A stretch of DNA of 64,000 nt. Source: Sugiyamaella lignohabitans (lineage: Eukaryota; Ascomycota; Dipodascomycetes; Dipodascales; Trichomonascaceae). Each line of letters starts with the position of its first letter. The stretch's first letter is position 1. Shown in pieces: positions 1 through 9,804 of this stretch. Made by a program: the position numbers and the translations under genes. Location of the stretch: contig NC_031673.1 in the NCBI RefSeq assembly GCF_001640025.1, positions 1,674,001 to 1,738,000 on the forward strand, given 5' to 3'. Below the pieces are notes generated by a model. It searched no databases. It worked only from the letters and a program-made list of their open reading frames with translations, and was not told where the DNA came from.

Positions 1-1978
1 TGGCTCTTCTGGTACAGGTGTCGAGGATGTTGCTGGTTTTTCAGTAGCAGCAGCTGTTGATGTCGCTGTTCCATTGGTGGTGGAGGAGGTGGAAGTGGAT
101 TCGGTTGCTACAGGAGTACCACCATTGGTTGCTGTTGTTGCTGTTGTGGAAGTACCATCTGGAGTACTGGCTCCGGGTGCTGAGGGGCTGGCAGATGCTG
201 CTGCTGGTGAGTTACGAGCACCGGTGTTGTTGCTGGTGTTGTTGCTGCTGGTACTGTTGCTGGGGGTGGTAGCACCAGTGGCTGTCGAGTCTGTATTAGC
301 ATGTTTGCCGGTTTTAGCAGATGACGTATCGAGACCCTGCTTGGTTTTCTGATTTCCTGTCGTGGCAGTAGTCGTTGATGCTGCTGCAGTTGATTTTGCT
401 GAGGTCTGGCCTGCTTTGGAGGTGGCAGCAGGACCAGAGGGAGTTCCTCCTGGAGCACCAGAACCGGTTCTAGAATCTGTTCTGTCAGTTCTGTCAGTTC
501 TGGCAGCTCCAGTACCAGTAGTGGCAGAAACTGTACCAGTAGTATTAGCACTAGAAACAGCAGTATTAGAACCAGTACTAGCAGAAGTAGCAGTGGCACC
601 GGCAGAACCTCGAGATCCACGACTGTTGTTCTTTCTGTACTTGAAATCAAATCCCTGTGATTTGGCCTCTACACTGACTCTGCCATCAACCACGTTCAAA
701 ACAAGCGATCCGTACTCGGCATCGCACAGATTGAAGTTCCACATATTCCTATAGGCTGCTAACAGATAATCGGTTCGAGCAGGAGTTTCGCCAGTATTGA
801 CTTCAGTAGGCATTCGTTCAAACACTTCAAGAGCAGATTGCAGTAAAAGCCGTTGTTTGGTGTCTTTTTCCAGCAAACTGAGCACCTGGACCTTGACATT
901 TTCCCAGATATCCATAAACTGAGCACGAGCAGCCACTAATTTAGCTTTAAAGCTCTCAAAAGTGGGTTCGGCTGTGAATGCATTAAAACTGGATCCGTAG
1001 ATAAAATGAAGGCCCGAACTAACAGTAAAATCGGCTCGCAGTGCAATAGCTAGTGCCAATAACAGCCCTTCTCGTGAAGGACAAGGATGGGATATAAATA
1101 TCCGGATTTCACTAGCATCAAACGATTTTCGAACTGTTTGGATCAACTGGCCGATTTGTAAAGCCGTGGTCCACATCAACCCATGAGTTCCTGCAATAGT
1201 ACTAGTACCATCTCCATTATCAAAGAATCGATGAAGAACAAGACTACCACCCAGACCCATTAAACGAATGACATGGCCACTAGCAGTTTCAATGGCATGA
1301 GTCTTAGTCTCGTCAACAAGAAACAAATTAGGTACTGAATAAGTGCCATTATTGAACTTTTCAATGACTGTGAGGTCTTCAGATGCTCCATAAATACAGT
1401 ATACAGGCACATTGAGTTTGAATTTGCCGGAAATGAAATCGGGCAGTTCTGACAATGCGTTCTTAGCCAGTTTACTCTTAAGCTCCTGGCTATCCTGAGG
1501 CAATTTCGATGCATCCAGCAACGGCGAAAACATGGAAATATGCTTCAAAGTCTTGGGAACAATGCGATCTATACTGTGGCTGTCGAAAAACCCGAAATTG
1601 CCACTATGAATAATAATCGACGCCCGATGCTCCTTCGCCAGCTCGTTCAAATGACTAAGCCGGCCCCGGATCTCGGCCACCGCCAGAATCCTCAATCCCT
1701 GTACACTATGTACAACAGCCTACACATCGTTAGCAACACATTCTACACACCCCCACCACCACGGTCCAAGCCCCTCGAGCGAAGCTCGAGCAACGGGGTC
1801 TGGGGCGGAGCCCCAGCCGCCGGAGGCATAGGGGGCCACCGGGGAATTGCCTCCGGCGGCTGGGGCTCCGCCCCAGACCCCGTGGCTCCTGCTTCGCAGG
1901 AGATTGCTGGGACCGTGGGGTGTGGGGAGACGGTGTTGGGGGGAGGGGAGAGGGGGTACTTACGCCATTGGATACCAT
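1..1978 (-). CDS. DUF2433 metallophosphoesterase-like protein, C-terminus cut by window edge
   Basis: This is a two-exon gene. Exon 1 (1964-1978) holds five codons, MVSNG. It is followed by a GTAAGT donor, a 244-nt intron (1720-1963) with branch motif TGCTAAC, and a TAG acceptor. Exon 2 runs in frame from 1719 off the left edge. About residues 12-370 form a compact domain opening RILAVAEIRGRLSHLNELAK and continuing to HSGNFGFF. I match this to the fungal DUF2433 family, which is related to calcineurin-like phosphoesterases. The usual metal ligands are degenerate: EIR stands where DxH is normal and SGNFG where GDxxD is normal, so catalysis is doubtful. From about residue 370 to the edge the protein is Ser/Thr/Ala/Gly-rich and probably disordered. 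The stop codon is not in the window. The intron carries two arms of the GC-rich repeat. The cellular role is unknown to me. Confidence 0.75.
1771..1902. repeat. GC-rich palindromic repeat, two arms back to back
   Basis: A minus arm (1771-1827) and a plus arm (1848-1902) have their constant cores adjacent and their variable hairpins outward. This is the reverse of the usual facing arrangement. The pair lies wholly inside the intron of the DUF2433 gene. Confidence 0.9.
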
Positions 1979-2575
1979 AGTTAGCTCGGTTTGGGGGTCG
2001 TGTGGGTGTGCAAATGTGTGTTTGTGGGGTTTGTGTGATGTTGGTTCGGTTATCGTGATTCCCAGTGTCGCTGTCTGTGTCCACTGAGCGTTCAATTAAT
2101 CTCAGCACGCCTCGTCCTCGGTGTTTTGACTGTGTCGTCGTCAGTCGTCAATGCTGCTCTCTGAAAAGCTGTCTCTGCATCAACATCTCCCTCGTCATTA
2201 TCGCGTCGCCTAACCCACGCCGCTGGTAGTGCGGCGCCAGCCGCAACCCCCTCAGTCCCCCTTTTGTCTCCTTTCCCTGTCCCTTTTAAACCCCAGAAAG
2301 GGCTTTTCCGTGTTTTCTTGGACCAATGTCACTCTTTAACCAGGTTCCAATGACTCTCTGACCAGATTCTGAATGCACACTAAAGTCTATATACACACTC
2401 TGAACAGCCCCTGTATACCACACACCACCGCCAACCACTCCCTCTTCAAACAAACCTCACTCACGCCCCACCAACCCACTCACTACACCCCACAACTGCT
2501 CTTCCTCCCCTCCCGGTACCACTGGATCACCACGATCGGCCACACAGGGTCCTGCAGGGGCCACTGGCGGGGTCA

Positions 2576-2727
2576 TGCCTCCGGCGGCTGGGGCTCCGCC
2601 CCAGACCCTGGTTGCTCCTGCTTCGCAGGAGATTGCGGGGACCATGGGGACGAAAGAGGGAAAAACGACTCGAGCGAAGCGAGAGGAGCAGCCAGGGTCT
2701 GGGGCGGAGCCCCAGCCGCCGGAGGCA
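2576..2727 (+). repeat. GC-rich composite repeat, facing arms
   Basis: The plus arm with the CTCCTGC/GCAGGAG hairpin (2576-2631) faces a minus arm with the CTCGAG-type hairpin (2666-2727). The spacer begins GATTGCGGGGACCATGG, close to the spacers of other composites. Confidence 0.9.
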
Positions 2728-2959
2728 GGCCGCCGTTTCAGGGGCCCGAATCCAGCCCGACCTCTCACAATCCCAGTCACACGATTCGTAACCGGTTTTC
2801 AGACCCAGCGACAGACAGACACAGTCGGCTCGGCCCGGAGGGGACACACAAGAGCTATATCCAGGGGGAGCGGATCAGCGCCATGCATCACAGCGCATGA
2901 CAACGCGCGTTATCTAGCAGCTGGTCTGCAGGCACTTGGGGGTAGGTGGGTGGGCTTCG

Positions 2960-3245
2960 TGCCTCCGGCGGCTGGGGCGCTGCCCCAGACCCCGTAGCTC
3001 TTGCTTCGCAAGAGACTGCTGGGACCGTCGACGGGCCGACTCGAGCGCAGCGAGAGGAGCCCACGGGGTCTGGGGCGCAGCCCCAGACGCCGGAGGCACA
3101 CTCTCCCCACCACAGCCCTCGGGTCGCGAAGCGAGCACAACCAGGGTCTGGGGCGGAGCCCCAGCCGCCGGAGGCATGTCCCCGGTCCCCACCGGCCTCC
3201 GGCGGCTGGGGCTCCGCCCCAGACCCCGTGGCTCGCTTCGCTCGG
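2960..3245. repeat. Cluster of four GC-rich repeat arms
   Basis: A facing pair (2960-3013 and 3038-3098) is followed by a back-to-back pair (3124-3176 and 3195-3245). The first pair has compensating changes: its core hairpins read GGGGCGCTGCCCC and GGGGCGCAGCCCC, and the arm hairpin is CTCTTGC/GCAAGAG. The stems remain paired despite base changes. Confidence 0.9.
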
Positions 3246-3680
3246 GCGTGGGACCTGCCCCCAATGTCCAGTAGCAGAGACCCAAGTCAGGGCCCCGAGT
3301 CCCGGACCCAAGTCAAGTGCAGGAGGAGGGGGCACGCTCAGGCTGGCTTAGGTAGTTTTAGTACTAGCAGCAGCAGCAGCAGCAATTAAGGTAGCCTAAT
3401 TTAACCCCATGTCCCATGCCCCACCCTCATCGCTGGTGGATGCGGGTGAACGACGAGGGGTAAGTGGTATATTTTATTTTTCTTATTTTTCAACACCAAA
3501 ACCAGACCGGGCTGGGTGACCGAGGGGAGATTGACTGCTTGAGAGACTGACAGAGGACACCCATGTTTTTTTCGGGCTTGCAGGACTGGACAGCAGCAGC
3601 TGCGACTTGCTTTTTTCTACGTTTTGTTAATTTATTGTTATATCCATTGAGCCACTATCGGGAGAAGATCATTAAACAAA

Positions 3681-3755
3681 CAGACTACAGACAAGCTACA
3701 GACAAGCTACAGACAGGCTACAGACAGGCTACAGCAGACTACAGACTACAGACTA
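3681..3755. repeat. Short tandem repeat, about 11-bp unit
   Basis: Near-perfect copies of ACAGACAAGCT and variants repeat head to tail, ending in ACAGACTACAGACTA. It lies in non-coding DNA upstream of KIN1. Confidence 0.8.
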
Positions 3756-3882
3756 ACAAACGCAAAATTCACTTTGTGATCACGAACTGATACGTCAAAA
3801 AAGACCAGTCAAGTGTGGAATTGGCCGAATTTCGTGCACTTAAGCCACGCACTAGGGTTCTTATTAAGGTAGGTCGATGAGT

Positions 3883-3885
<3 letters not shown>

Positions 3886-3918
<33 letters not shown>
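3886..3918. repeat. GA dinucleotide microsatellite
   Basis: An uninterrupted run of GA repeats lies in the presumed far-upstream region of KIN1. Reverse-strand ORFs crossing it read as Ser-Leu runs and are not genes. Confidence 0.9.
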
Positions 3919-3920
<2 letters not shown>

Positions 3921-4954
3921 GTGGGTGAAGGTTGGTGGTGGTGGGAGGTGGGAGGGAGATTGGATGGGAGTGGAAAGTGGGACTTGCTGGTGTTGATTTG
4001 TCTGGCGATAGGAGAATCAGATATCGGAATTGGATGAACGAGAATTCGAATGATTTGTGATGGAAGTCGAGTGTCGATAGTGGATTTGGATTTGAATTTG
4101 AATTTGGATTGAATTTCGAATGGAGAAAGATATGGAGACAGAGAGTTGAAGTGACAGTCAGAACAGAGAATGAGATACGAACTGTCGACCGACAAGAGAA
4201 CAGGACAGTACGAATGGCGAGGATTCGACCGCCAACTGATAACAACGACACAAATTAGAGTATATTGGAAAATATATATGGAAGATAAAGGATGAAGATT
4301 GAAGAAATCGATAGGAACCGATGGAATACTGGTGGTATTGGACTATGGAGACATTTGATGATGCGATAACAAGAGCGACGTCGTGAGAGAGAGAATTTTT
4401 TGGTGGAAGATGAGGATTAGAGGAATAGAGATATGAATCGAGTCAAAGAGTCAGAGGGACAACACGAGTTGAGGACTTGGAAGAGTCTTGACGGATAACA
4501 GGGTTAAATGAGAGATTGATTGACAGGGTCCAATGGGAAGCATGAAGTCAGCTTGGATTGACGAGATAAGATGAACACGGGTGATAATAGTGATAAGGAT
4601 GATAGTGGTGGTAATTGTGATGCTGGAGATGTTGCTGATAAGGGTGATAATGATGATAATGATGATAATGGTGATATCGGTGATATCGGTGACACAGAAC
4701 GAATTACTAACGCGATGTTGTAGGGATAGTTGGACCGCACCAAGGCGGTATTGTCTTCAACCCGAACAGAACAGACCACAGACCTGACACGACCTGACAC
4801 TGAGAGTGAAATCAGTTCTATCAGTAGGGAACAGGGCATCACGGAAGCGATCAAGGGTCAAAGATCAAGGAACAAGAAACAGGAAATAAGAACGCGACAA
4901 GGAAGACAGATAACGACGGAAACGCTGAGGTGGAGCGAGATCTACCATTGAAGG

Positions 4955-5274
4955 GTGAGTACGGAATGAGAGGAACACAGTCAGGTCAATGTTACGAGCC
5001 AGATTCCGTCAATTCCGTCAGTTCACCAGTGAGAGAGATAGAGAGACAGACAGACAGAAATCAGAGAACATATGAATGAAACGACGGATTGACGGATTGA
5101 CTGATGGATGAACTGGCGACTGGCGACTGGCGACTGATTGATGTGGTTTTGGTGATGGATCAGGAACGGGACCACCAGGGTCCAAGCCACTCCGCGAAGC
5201 GGAGCTACGGGTCTGGGCGGAGCCCAGCCGCCGGAGGCACAAGACACACCTCCAGGAGTCATTGCTAACGGTAG
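4955..5274 (+). other. KIN1: Predicted 5'UTR intron of KIN1
   Basis: A GTGAGT donor at 4955 pairs with a TGCTAAC branch motif (5263-5269) and a TAG acceptor ending at 5274, seven bases before the KIN1 ATG. In the KIN1 frame the joined upstream exon meets a TGA with no ATG between, so the intron is in the leader. It contains one GC-rich repeat arm. Confidence 0.6.
5188..5239 (-). repeat. Single GC-rich repeat arm
   Basis: This minus arm has a shortened core hairpin (CTGGGC/GCCCAG, one pair shorter on each side) and a CTCCGC/GCGGAG second hairpin. Both changes are symmetric. It lies in the predicted KIN1 leader intron. Confidence 0.85.
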
Positions 5275-5281
5275 AACAGAG

Positions 5282-8200
5282 ATGGATCATTCTTCCGAGA
5301 CTCCTCTGAAGGCGGAGGAATATTACCGATCTCAGGGATACTATTATGGCCCCACTGAGGGTGCCAATGCACCTGGTGAAGGTACCCGTGGAGGTGCAGG
5401 CGGTGCAGGGGGAAATAGTGCTTCGACAATGACGCCGAGATCGCGGGTCGGTGGTGCGAGTACAGCGGCTCAACAGGCTCAACAGGCGGTTCAACAGGCA
5501 GTTCAGCAGCACCGAATGGCTCCGATTATGACGAGTGTGACGCCGCCATCGTCACAGTCGGCGTTTGTCGCGAGCCCGGTGCAGCATGGAAGTCGCCATT
5601 ATCACAGTAGTAACCAACAGCAGCAGCATCAGCAGCAGACGAATCAGAATCAGAATCAGAATCAGCAACAATTGCATGTTCAGAAACGGGCCAGAGGTGG
5701 TGGAGTAGGAACAGGAGGATATAACAGCTCTTTTTCGAACAGCTCGACGTCGTTGGCAGGTGCCACGACTCTGGCTCATGTTCCAGCAGAGCCGGTCATG
5801 GAACCGGATTTGAGCCCGGATATGGGTTATACCGCAGAAGTGCCGCTGAATGTGTCGGGACATGGTCAGGGAGGTGGAGCTGGAGGTGGTGCAGGCAATG
5901 GCCAGCTGCCGTCGCCGATTCTGAGCGCTATTGATCCGTTAAATGTGGTTCCAAAGACCCCGCCAGTTGGGTATGGCAGCGGTCACAGTGGCCATAGTGG
6001 TCATAGCGGACATAGCGGGTATAGTGGTAAGAGTCCGGTGGTGGCTGGAAATATGGCAGGAGCTACAGCTGCGGGTGCGGGAGGAGCTGGTGGAGCAGCT
6101 CACCATGGAACTCCAGGTGGTGTAGCAGCAGCAGGAACTGCAGCTGGTGGTGTGAGCCACGGAATGCACCAGGAAGGAGCAGGCCACAATACAACTCCAG
6201 CACGAACTAAATCCAGCCATCGATCGAATGCAGCATCAGGAACTAATACCGCGTCTGTTAAGAGAAGAGCGATAGGAGAATGGGATTTTATTAAAACTAT
6301 AGGAGCGGGATCCATGGGTCAAGTCAAGCTCGGCGAAAATAGAAGAACCCACGAGCTGTGTGCTGTGAAAGTGATTCCCAAGTACGCATCGTTGAAACAC
6401 CATGACCGGCCTCAGAAAGAATCCGACGAATCGAGAAACGTGCGAATTGTGCGTGAAGCTGCTATTGGCAAACTGCTACATCACAAGAATATCTGTGAAT
6501 TGTACGAGGTACACTCAATGACCAATCATTATTATATGCTATTTGAATATGTATCAGGAGGTCAAATGTTGGATTATATCATTTCTCACGGAAGTTTGAA
6601 AGATAAACAGGCCAGGAAGTTTGCTCGTGCTATTGCCAGTGCGCTCGACTATTGTCACCACAACTCGATTGTTCATCGAGATTTGAAAATTGAAAATATA
6701 CTGATATCCAAGTCGGGAGAAATCAAAATCATTGATTTCGGGCTGTCAAATGTGTTTTCAAGAAACAATCTTTTGAAAACATTCTGTGGATCCTTGTATT
6801 TTGCAGCCCCCGAACTGCTAAATGCTCACCCTTATATCGGTCCTGAGGTCGATGTGTGGAGTTTTGGCATTGTCTTGTATGTACTAGTATCGGGAAAAGT
6901 ACCTTTTGACGACCAGTCGATGCCTGCTTTACATGCTAAAATCAAACGAGGAAGAGTCGAGTATCCAACATGGGTCTCGTCAGATTGTAAAGACCTGCTG
7001 TCGAGAATGTTGGTGGTGGATCCGAAAGAAAGAGCTCCATTGTCTGAAGTCATGCACCATCCATGGATGATTAAAGGATATGATGGACCTCCCGAGTCAT
7101 ATATTCCACCCAGAAAACCATTGTCACTTCCATTAGACCCAGAAGTGATTGATGAAATGACTGGATTCGAGTTTGGCACCAGCTTTGATATCGCGTTTAC
7201 CTTGACCCAGATTCTCGAATCGCCAGAATACATTGCTGCAGCAAATAACTGGTATAAAATCCATGGTGGACCAGCTGCCAATCAACCTACCACCACCGAT
7301 TCACCTGATCGTAGATCATCCCGTCATTTCAGTTTGGATTTTTATAAACGACGATTATCTGGTAGCCAGCAGTTGTTGGCTAATAATGGTACTACTCTCA
7401 CCAGTATTGGCAGTAATGGTACTCTTGGAACGACGACCTCTTCAAGCACCACAAGTCCATTAGGTCCCGGAATCAACTCTTCTTCTTCACAAAATGAATG
7501 TTTCGAGTACAACAATAACGCCAGTAACATCCCCGACCCTACCGATGCGTTTCATCCATTAATTTCCATCTACTATCTAGTTCAAGAGAAGTTTGAACGG
7601 GATAGATTAAAAACCAACAACACTTCATTGCATGCATCGAAAGACGAGCAATCTCCATTCGAATCTGATCCACAACGGCCATCAAAAGCTGCTACTCGTA
7701 TCACACGATCTAAAACCCACGGATCATCTGATTACGAAATGGCCAGACGACGAGGCCATCAAGCGTCGGCTTCAACTGGTGTTCCTCCTGTACCACCCAT
7801 GTCACCGACATTCAGCAAACAACCATTTTCAGGACCGAGTCAAACCACTCAACAGGGCCAACTTCATATTCAAACTGGAGCACCAACTGCCACAGCAACT
7901 GCCGCAGCTGCTGGTATATCTGGAGGAGCATCGACATCGCAAACTCGTGGTCCTGTTCCATACAAACCACGTCATCAATCACACGTATCCGAACCACCAG
8001 CTGTGTCGAGGAATATCGCTGCTTCGATTCTTCGCAAGTTCAGTACCAAGAGAAAACCCGTTCCTGTTAGTTCGACATCAACATCCGCTACAACCAGTCC
8101 TGCTGCTGCACAACCACCTCCAATCACCATTTCATCGCCATTTGAAAGTCCAAACGACGAGGCTGCTGGTCTTAACAGGTCGACAAGTGTCACTGAAGGG

Positions 8201-9403
8201 TCGTATCAACGTCAAACACGACGAGCTGTATCCACTACAGCCACTACTCGACCAGCTCCTCCACCTCCATTGCCTCATAACTTCCGGTATCCTGATGCTG
8301 GTGCTGCTACCACCGCAACTGGTGTATCTCCAACGACAACTCCTAATGCACATGTCAATACTGCTACTCCAAACACAGCACCCACCAGTACCGCCAGTGC
8401 AGCTACTCCTACCAACTCTAACACCCTCAACACCCCAACGCGGAATCGATTCCAACGCATCACTGAAGGTGACGACCTAAACGAGAAAATGGACTTTCTC
8501 GCCATCAACCCTTCAACCCCCTCCAGCACCTATAACAACAACAACAACAGCAGCACCAACAAAAAGTCCCATCCGTCAGCTCGTGCCAAATCCTGGGGCC
8601 ATGTTCGTCCTCCACCCCGCAACAGAGACAGTATCGGTGTCAACTCACCTATTCCGTCTGCCGATATTGCCGACCAGTTTTTCGACGATATCAATGCCGA
8701 TTACAGTGGATCCAACAACAACAGCAGTCAACGGTTGAGTGGATCTGAAGGACCAACTGTCGAAATCAACGACTCGTCGATGCCGTCGATCCAGTACCCC
8801 AAACAAGTATTCCTGAAGGGATTCTTCAGTGTACAATCGACGTCGACCAAATCTCTGCTCTACGTTCGAGCAGATATCATCCGTGTTCTGACCCATCTCG
8901 GCATCTCGTTCCGCGAAGTCAAAGGAGGGTTTTATTGCATGCACAAACCCTCAATCAAGCTCGACGACGACACCGCAAATGCCAATGCCAATGCCAACAC
9001 CAACAGCCTGGCACTTTCTGGAGCATTTTCACCACCCGCTTCGCCACAAACAGGAACCAGCAATGGTCACTGGCGTAAACTATCATTCGGATCGGGAATG
9101 CTGACCGGCGGCCGCCGTCGTAGTATTGTAGCGGCCTATGCTGGCGACAGCAGTAACAACATGGTCGACTCGGACCTGTCCTCGGACTCCATGGGCCCTA
9201 CAACCGGAGCCATTGGCGGCGGCAGCGACATGCTCACATACAACGGCCAGCCAAACAACGTGCACATGCCGCTCCAGTTCGAAGTCTACATCGTCAAAGT
9301 GCCCCTCCTCTCACTCCACGGCGTGCAATTCAAAAAAATCACCGGCAACTCGTGGCAATACAAATCGCTCGCCACCAAAATCCTCTCCGAACTGCGTCTC
9401 TAA
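5282..9403 (+). CDS. KIN1: KIN1/KIN2-type serine/threonine kinase
   Basis: This 1373-residue protein is a polarity kinase of the Kin1/Kin2 (PAR-1/MARK) family. In yeasts these act at the cell cortex in exocytosis and cell-wall or ER-stress signalling. Residues 1-325 are low complexity, rich in Gln, Gly and His, with an SGH tandem stretch near 230-250. The kinase domain spans about 330-592. It has a glycine loop (IGAGSMGQVKLG), the catalytic HRDLKIEN near 465, DFG near 485 and the activation end FCGSLYFAAPE. A long Ser/Thr/Pro-rich linker leads to a C-terminal KA1 domain (about 1170-1373, from QVFLKGFFSVQSTS) that typically binds acidic lipids. It is longer than the S. cerevisiae proteins, mainly in the disordered parts. 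CTG encodes the conserved Leu of DFGLSN. The start is the first in-frame ATG after the predicted leader intron. Confidence 0.95.
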   Translation: MDHSSETPLKAEEYYRSQGYYYGPTEGANAPGEGTRGGAGGAGGNSASTMTPRSRVGGASTAAQQAQQAVQQAVQQHRMAPIMTSVTPPSSQSAFVASPVQHGSRHYHSSNQQQQHQQQTNQNQNQNQQQLHVQKRARGGGVGTGGYNSSFSNSSTSLAGATTLAHVPAEPVMEPDLSPDMGYTAEVPLNVSGHGQGGGAGGGAGNGQLPSPILSAIDPLNVVPKTPPVGYGSGHSGHSGHSGHSGYSGKSPVVAGNMAGATAAGAGGAGGAAHHGTPGGVAAAGTAAGGVSHGMHQEGAGHNTTPARTKSSHRSNAASGTNTASVKRRAIGEWDFIKTIGAGSMGQVKLGENRRTHELCAVKVIPKYASLKHHDRPQKESDESRNVRIVREAAIGKLLHHKNICELYEVHSMTNHYYMLFEYVSGGQMLDYIISHGSLKDKQARKFARAIASALDYCHHNSIVHRDLKIENILISKSGEIKIIDFGLSNVFSRNNLLKTFCGSLYFAAPELLNAHPYIGPEVDVWSFGIVLYVLVSGKVPFDDQSMPALHAKIKRGRVEYPTWVSSDCKDLLSRMLVVDPKERAPLSEVMHHPWMIKGYDGPPESYIPPRKPLSLPLDPEVIDEMTGFEFGTSFDIAFTLTQILESPEYIAAANNWYKIHGGPAANQPTTTDSPDRRSSRHFSLDFYKRRLSGSQQLLANNGTTLTSIGSNGTLGTTTSSSTTSPLGPGINSSSSQNECFEYNNNASNIPDPTDAFHPLISIYYLVQEKFERDRLKTNNTSLHASKDEQSPFESDPQRPSKAATRITRSKTHGSSDYEMARRRGHQASASTGVPPVPPMSPTFSKQPFSGPSQTTQQGQLHIQTGAPTATATAAAAGISGGASTSQTRGPVPYKPRHQSHVSEPPAVSRNIAASILRKFSTKRKPVPVSSTSTSATTSPAAAQPPPITISSPFESPNDEAAGLNRSTSVTEGSYQRQTRRAVSTTATTRPAPPPPLPHNFRYPDAGAATTATGVSPTTTPNAHVNTATPNTAPTSTASAATPTNSNTLNTPTRNRFQRITEGDDLNEKMDFLAINPSTPSSTYNNNNNSSTNKKSHPSARAKSWGHVRPPPRNRDSIGVNSPIPSADIADQFFDDINADYSGSNNNSSQRLSGSEGPTVEINDSSMPSIQYPKQVFLKGFFSVQSTSTKSLLYVRADIIRVLTHLGISFREVKGGFYCMHKPSIKLDDDTANANANANTNSLALSGAFSPPASPQTGTSNGHWRKLSFGSGMLTGGRRRSIVAAYAGDSSNNMVDSDLSSDSMGPTTGAIGGGSDMLTYNGQPNNVHMPLQFEVYIVKVPLLSLHGVQFKKITGNSWQYKSLATKILSELRL

Positions 9404-9459
9404 CCTGTCTCTATACTAATCCTAACCATGACGGCGTCTTGTTCACCTCGGGGGTCTTC

Positions 9460-9759
9460 TGCCTCCGGCGGCTGGGGCTCCGCCCCAGACCCTGGTTGCT
9501 CCTCTCGCTTCGCTCGAGTCGTTCTTACACGGCCCAGCAACTCCGGTGGATTTACCGGGGCACGACACCACACCCGCAGGAGCAACCGGACAGGTGCTCT
9601 GCCTCCGGCGGCTGGGGCTCCGCCCCAGACCCTGGTTGTTCCTCTCGCTTCGCTCGAGTCGTTCTTCCACGGTCAAGCAACCCCGGTGGATTTACAGGGG
9701 TAACTCCTGCGAAGCAGGAGCAACCCGGGTCTGGGGCGGAGCCCCAGCCGCCGGAGGCA
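9460..9759. repeat. Three GC-rich repeat arms in the KIN1/AVO2 convergent gap
   Basis: Plus arms at 9460-9521 and 9600-9661 are each followed by similar 40-bp sequence (GTTCTTNCACGG ... CCGGTGGATTTAC). This suggests a tandem duplication of about 140 bp that took flank with it. A minus arm at 9703-9759 closes the composite. Confidence 0.9.
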
Positions 9760-9804
9760 GTGGGGAGAGAGGGGGACATGTCATAAATTCGTAAAATAAA
9801 TAAG

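Larger units (their letters stand above)
1979..4954. other. Long divergent intergenic region between the DUF2433 gene and KIN1
   Basis: I see no convincing protein gene here. ORFs of about 100-180 codons in 2.3-3.4 kb are made by the stop-poor GC repeat. The rest holds several composite repeats (2576-3245), a short minisatellite near 3681-3755, a GA run near 3886-3918 and GAT-rich sequence near 4580-4690. The 4730-4951 ORF would end just before a splice donor, so it is more likely part of the KIN1 leader. Confidence 0.6.

Noticed and set aside
4730..4951. 73-codon ORF upstream of KIN1 as a separate gene or KIN1 first exon
   Set aside because: It stops four bases before a splice donor and cannot join the KIN1 frame without meeting a TGA. 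It is more likely leader sequence.
7632..8480. 282-codon ORF inside KIN1
   Set aside because: It is in a shifted frame of the Ser/Thr/Pro-rich linker of KIN1, with His/Leu-rich low complexity.
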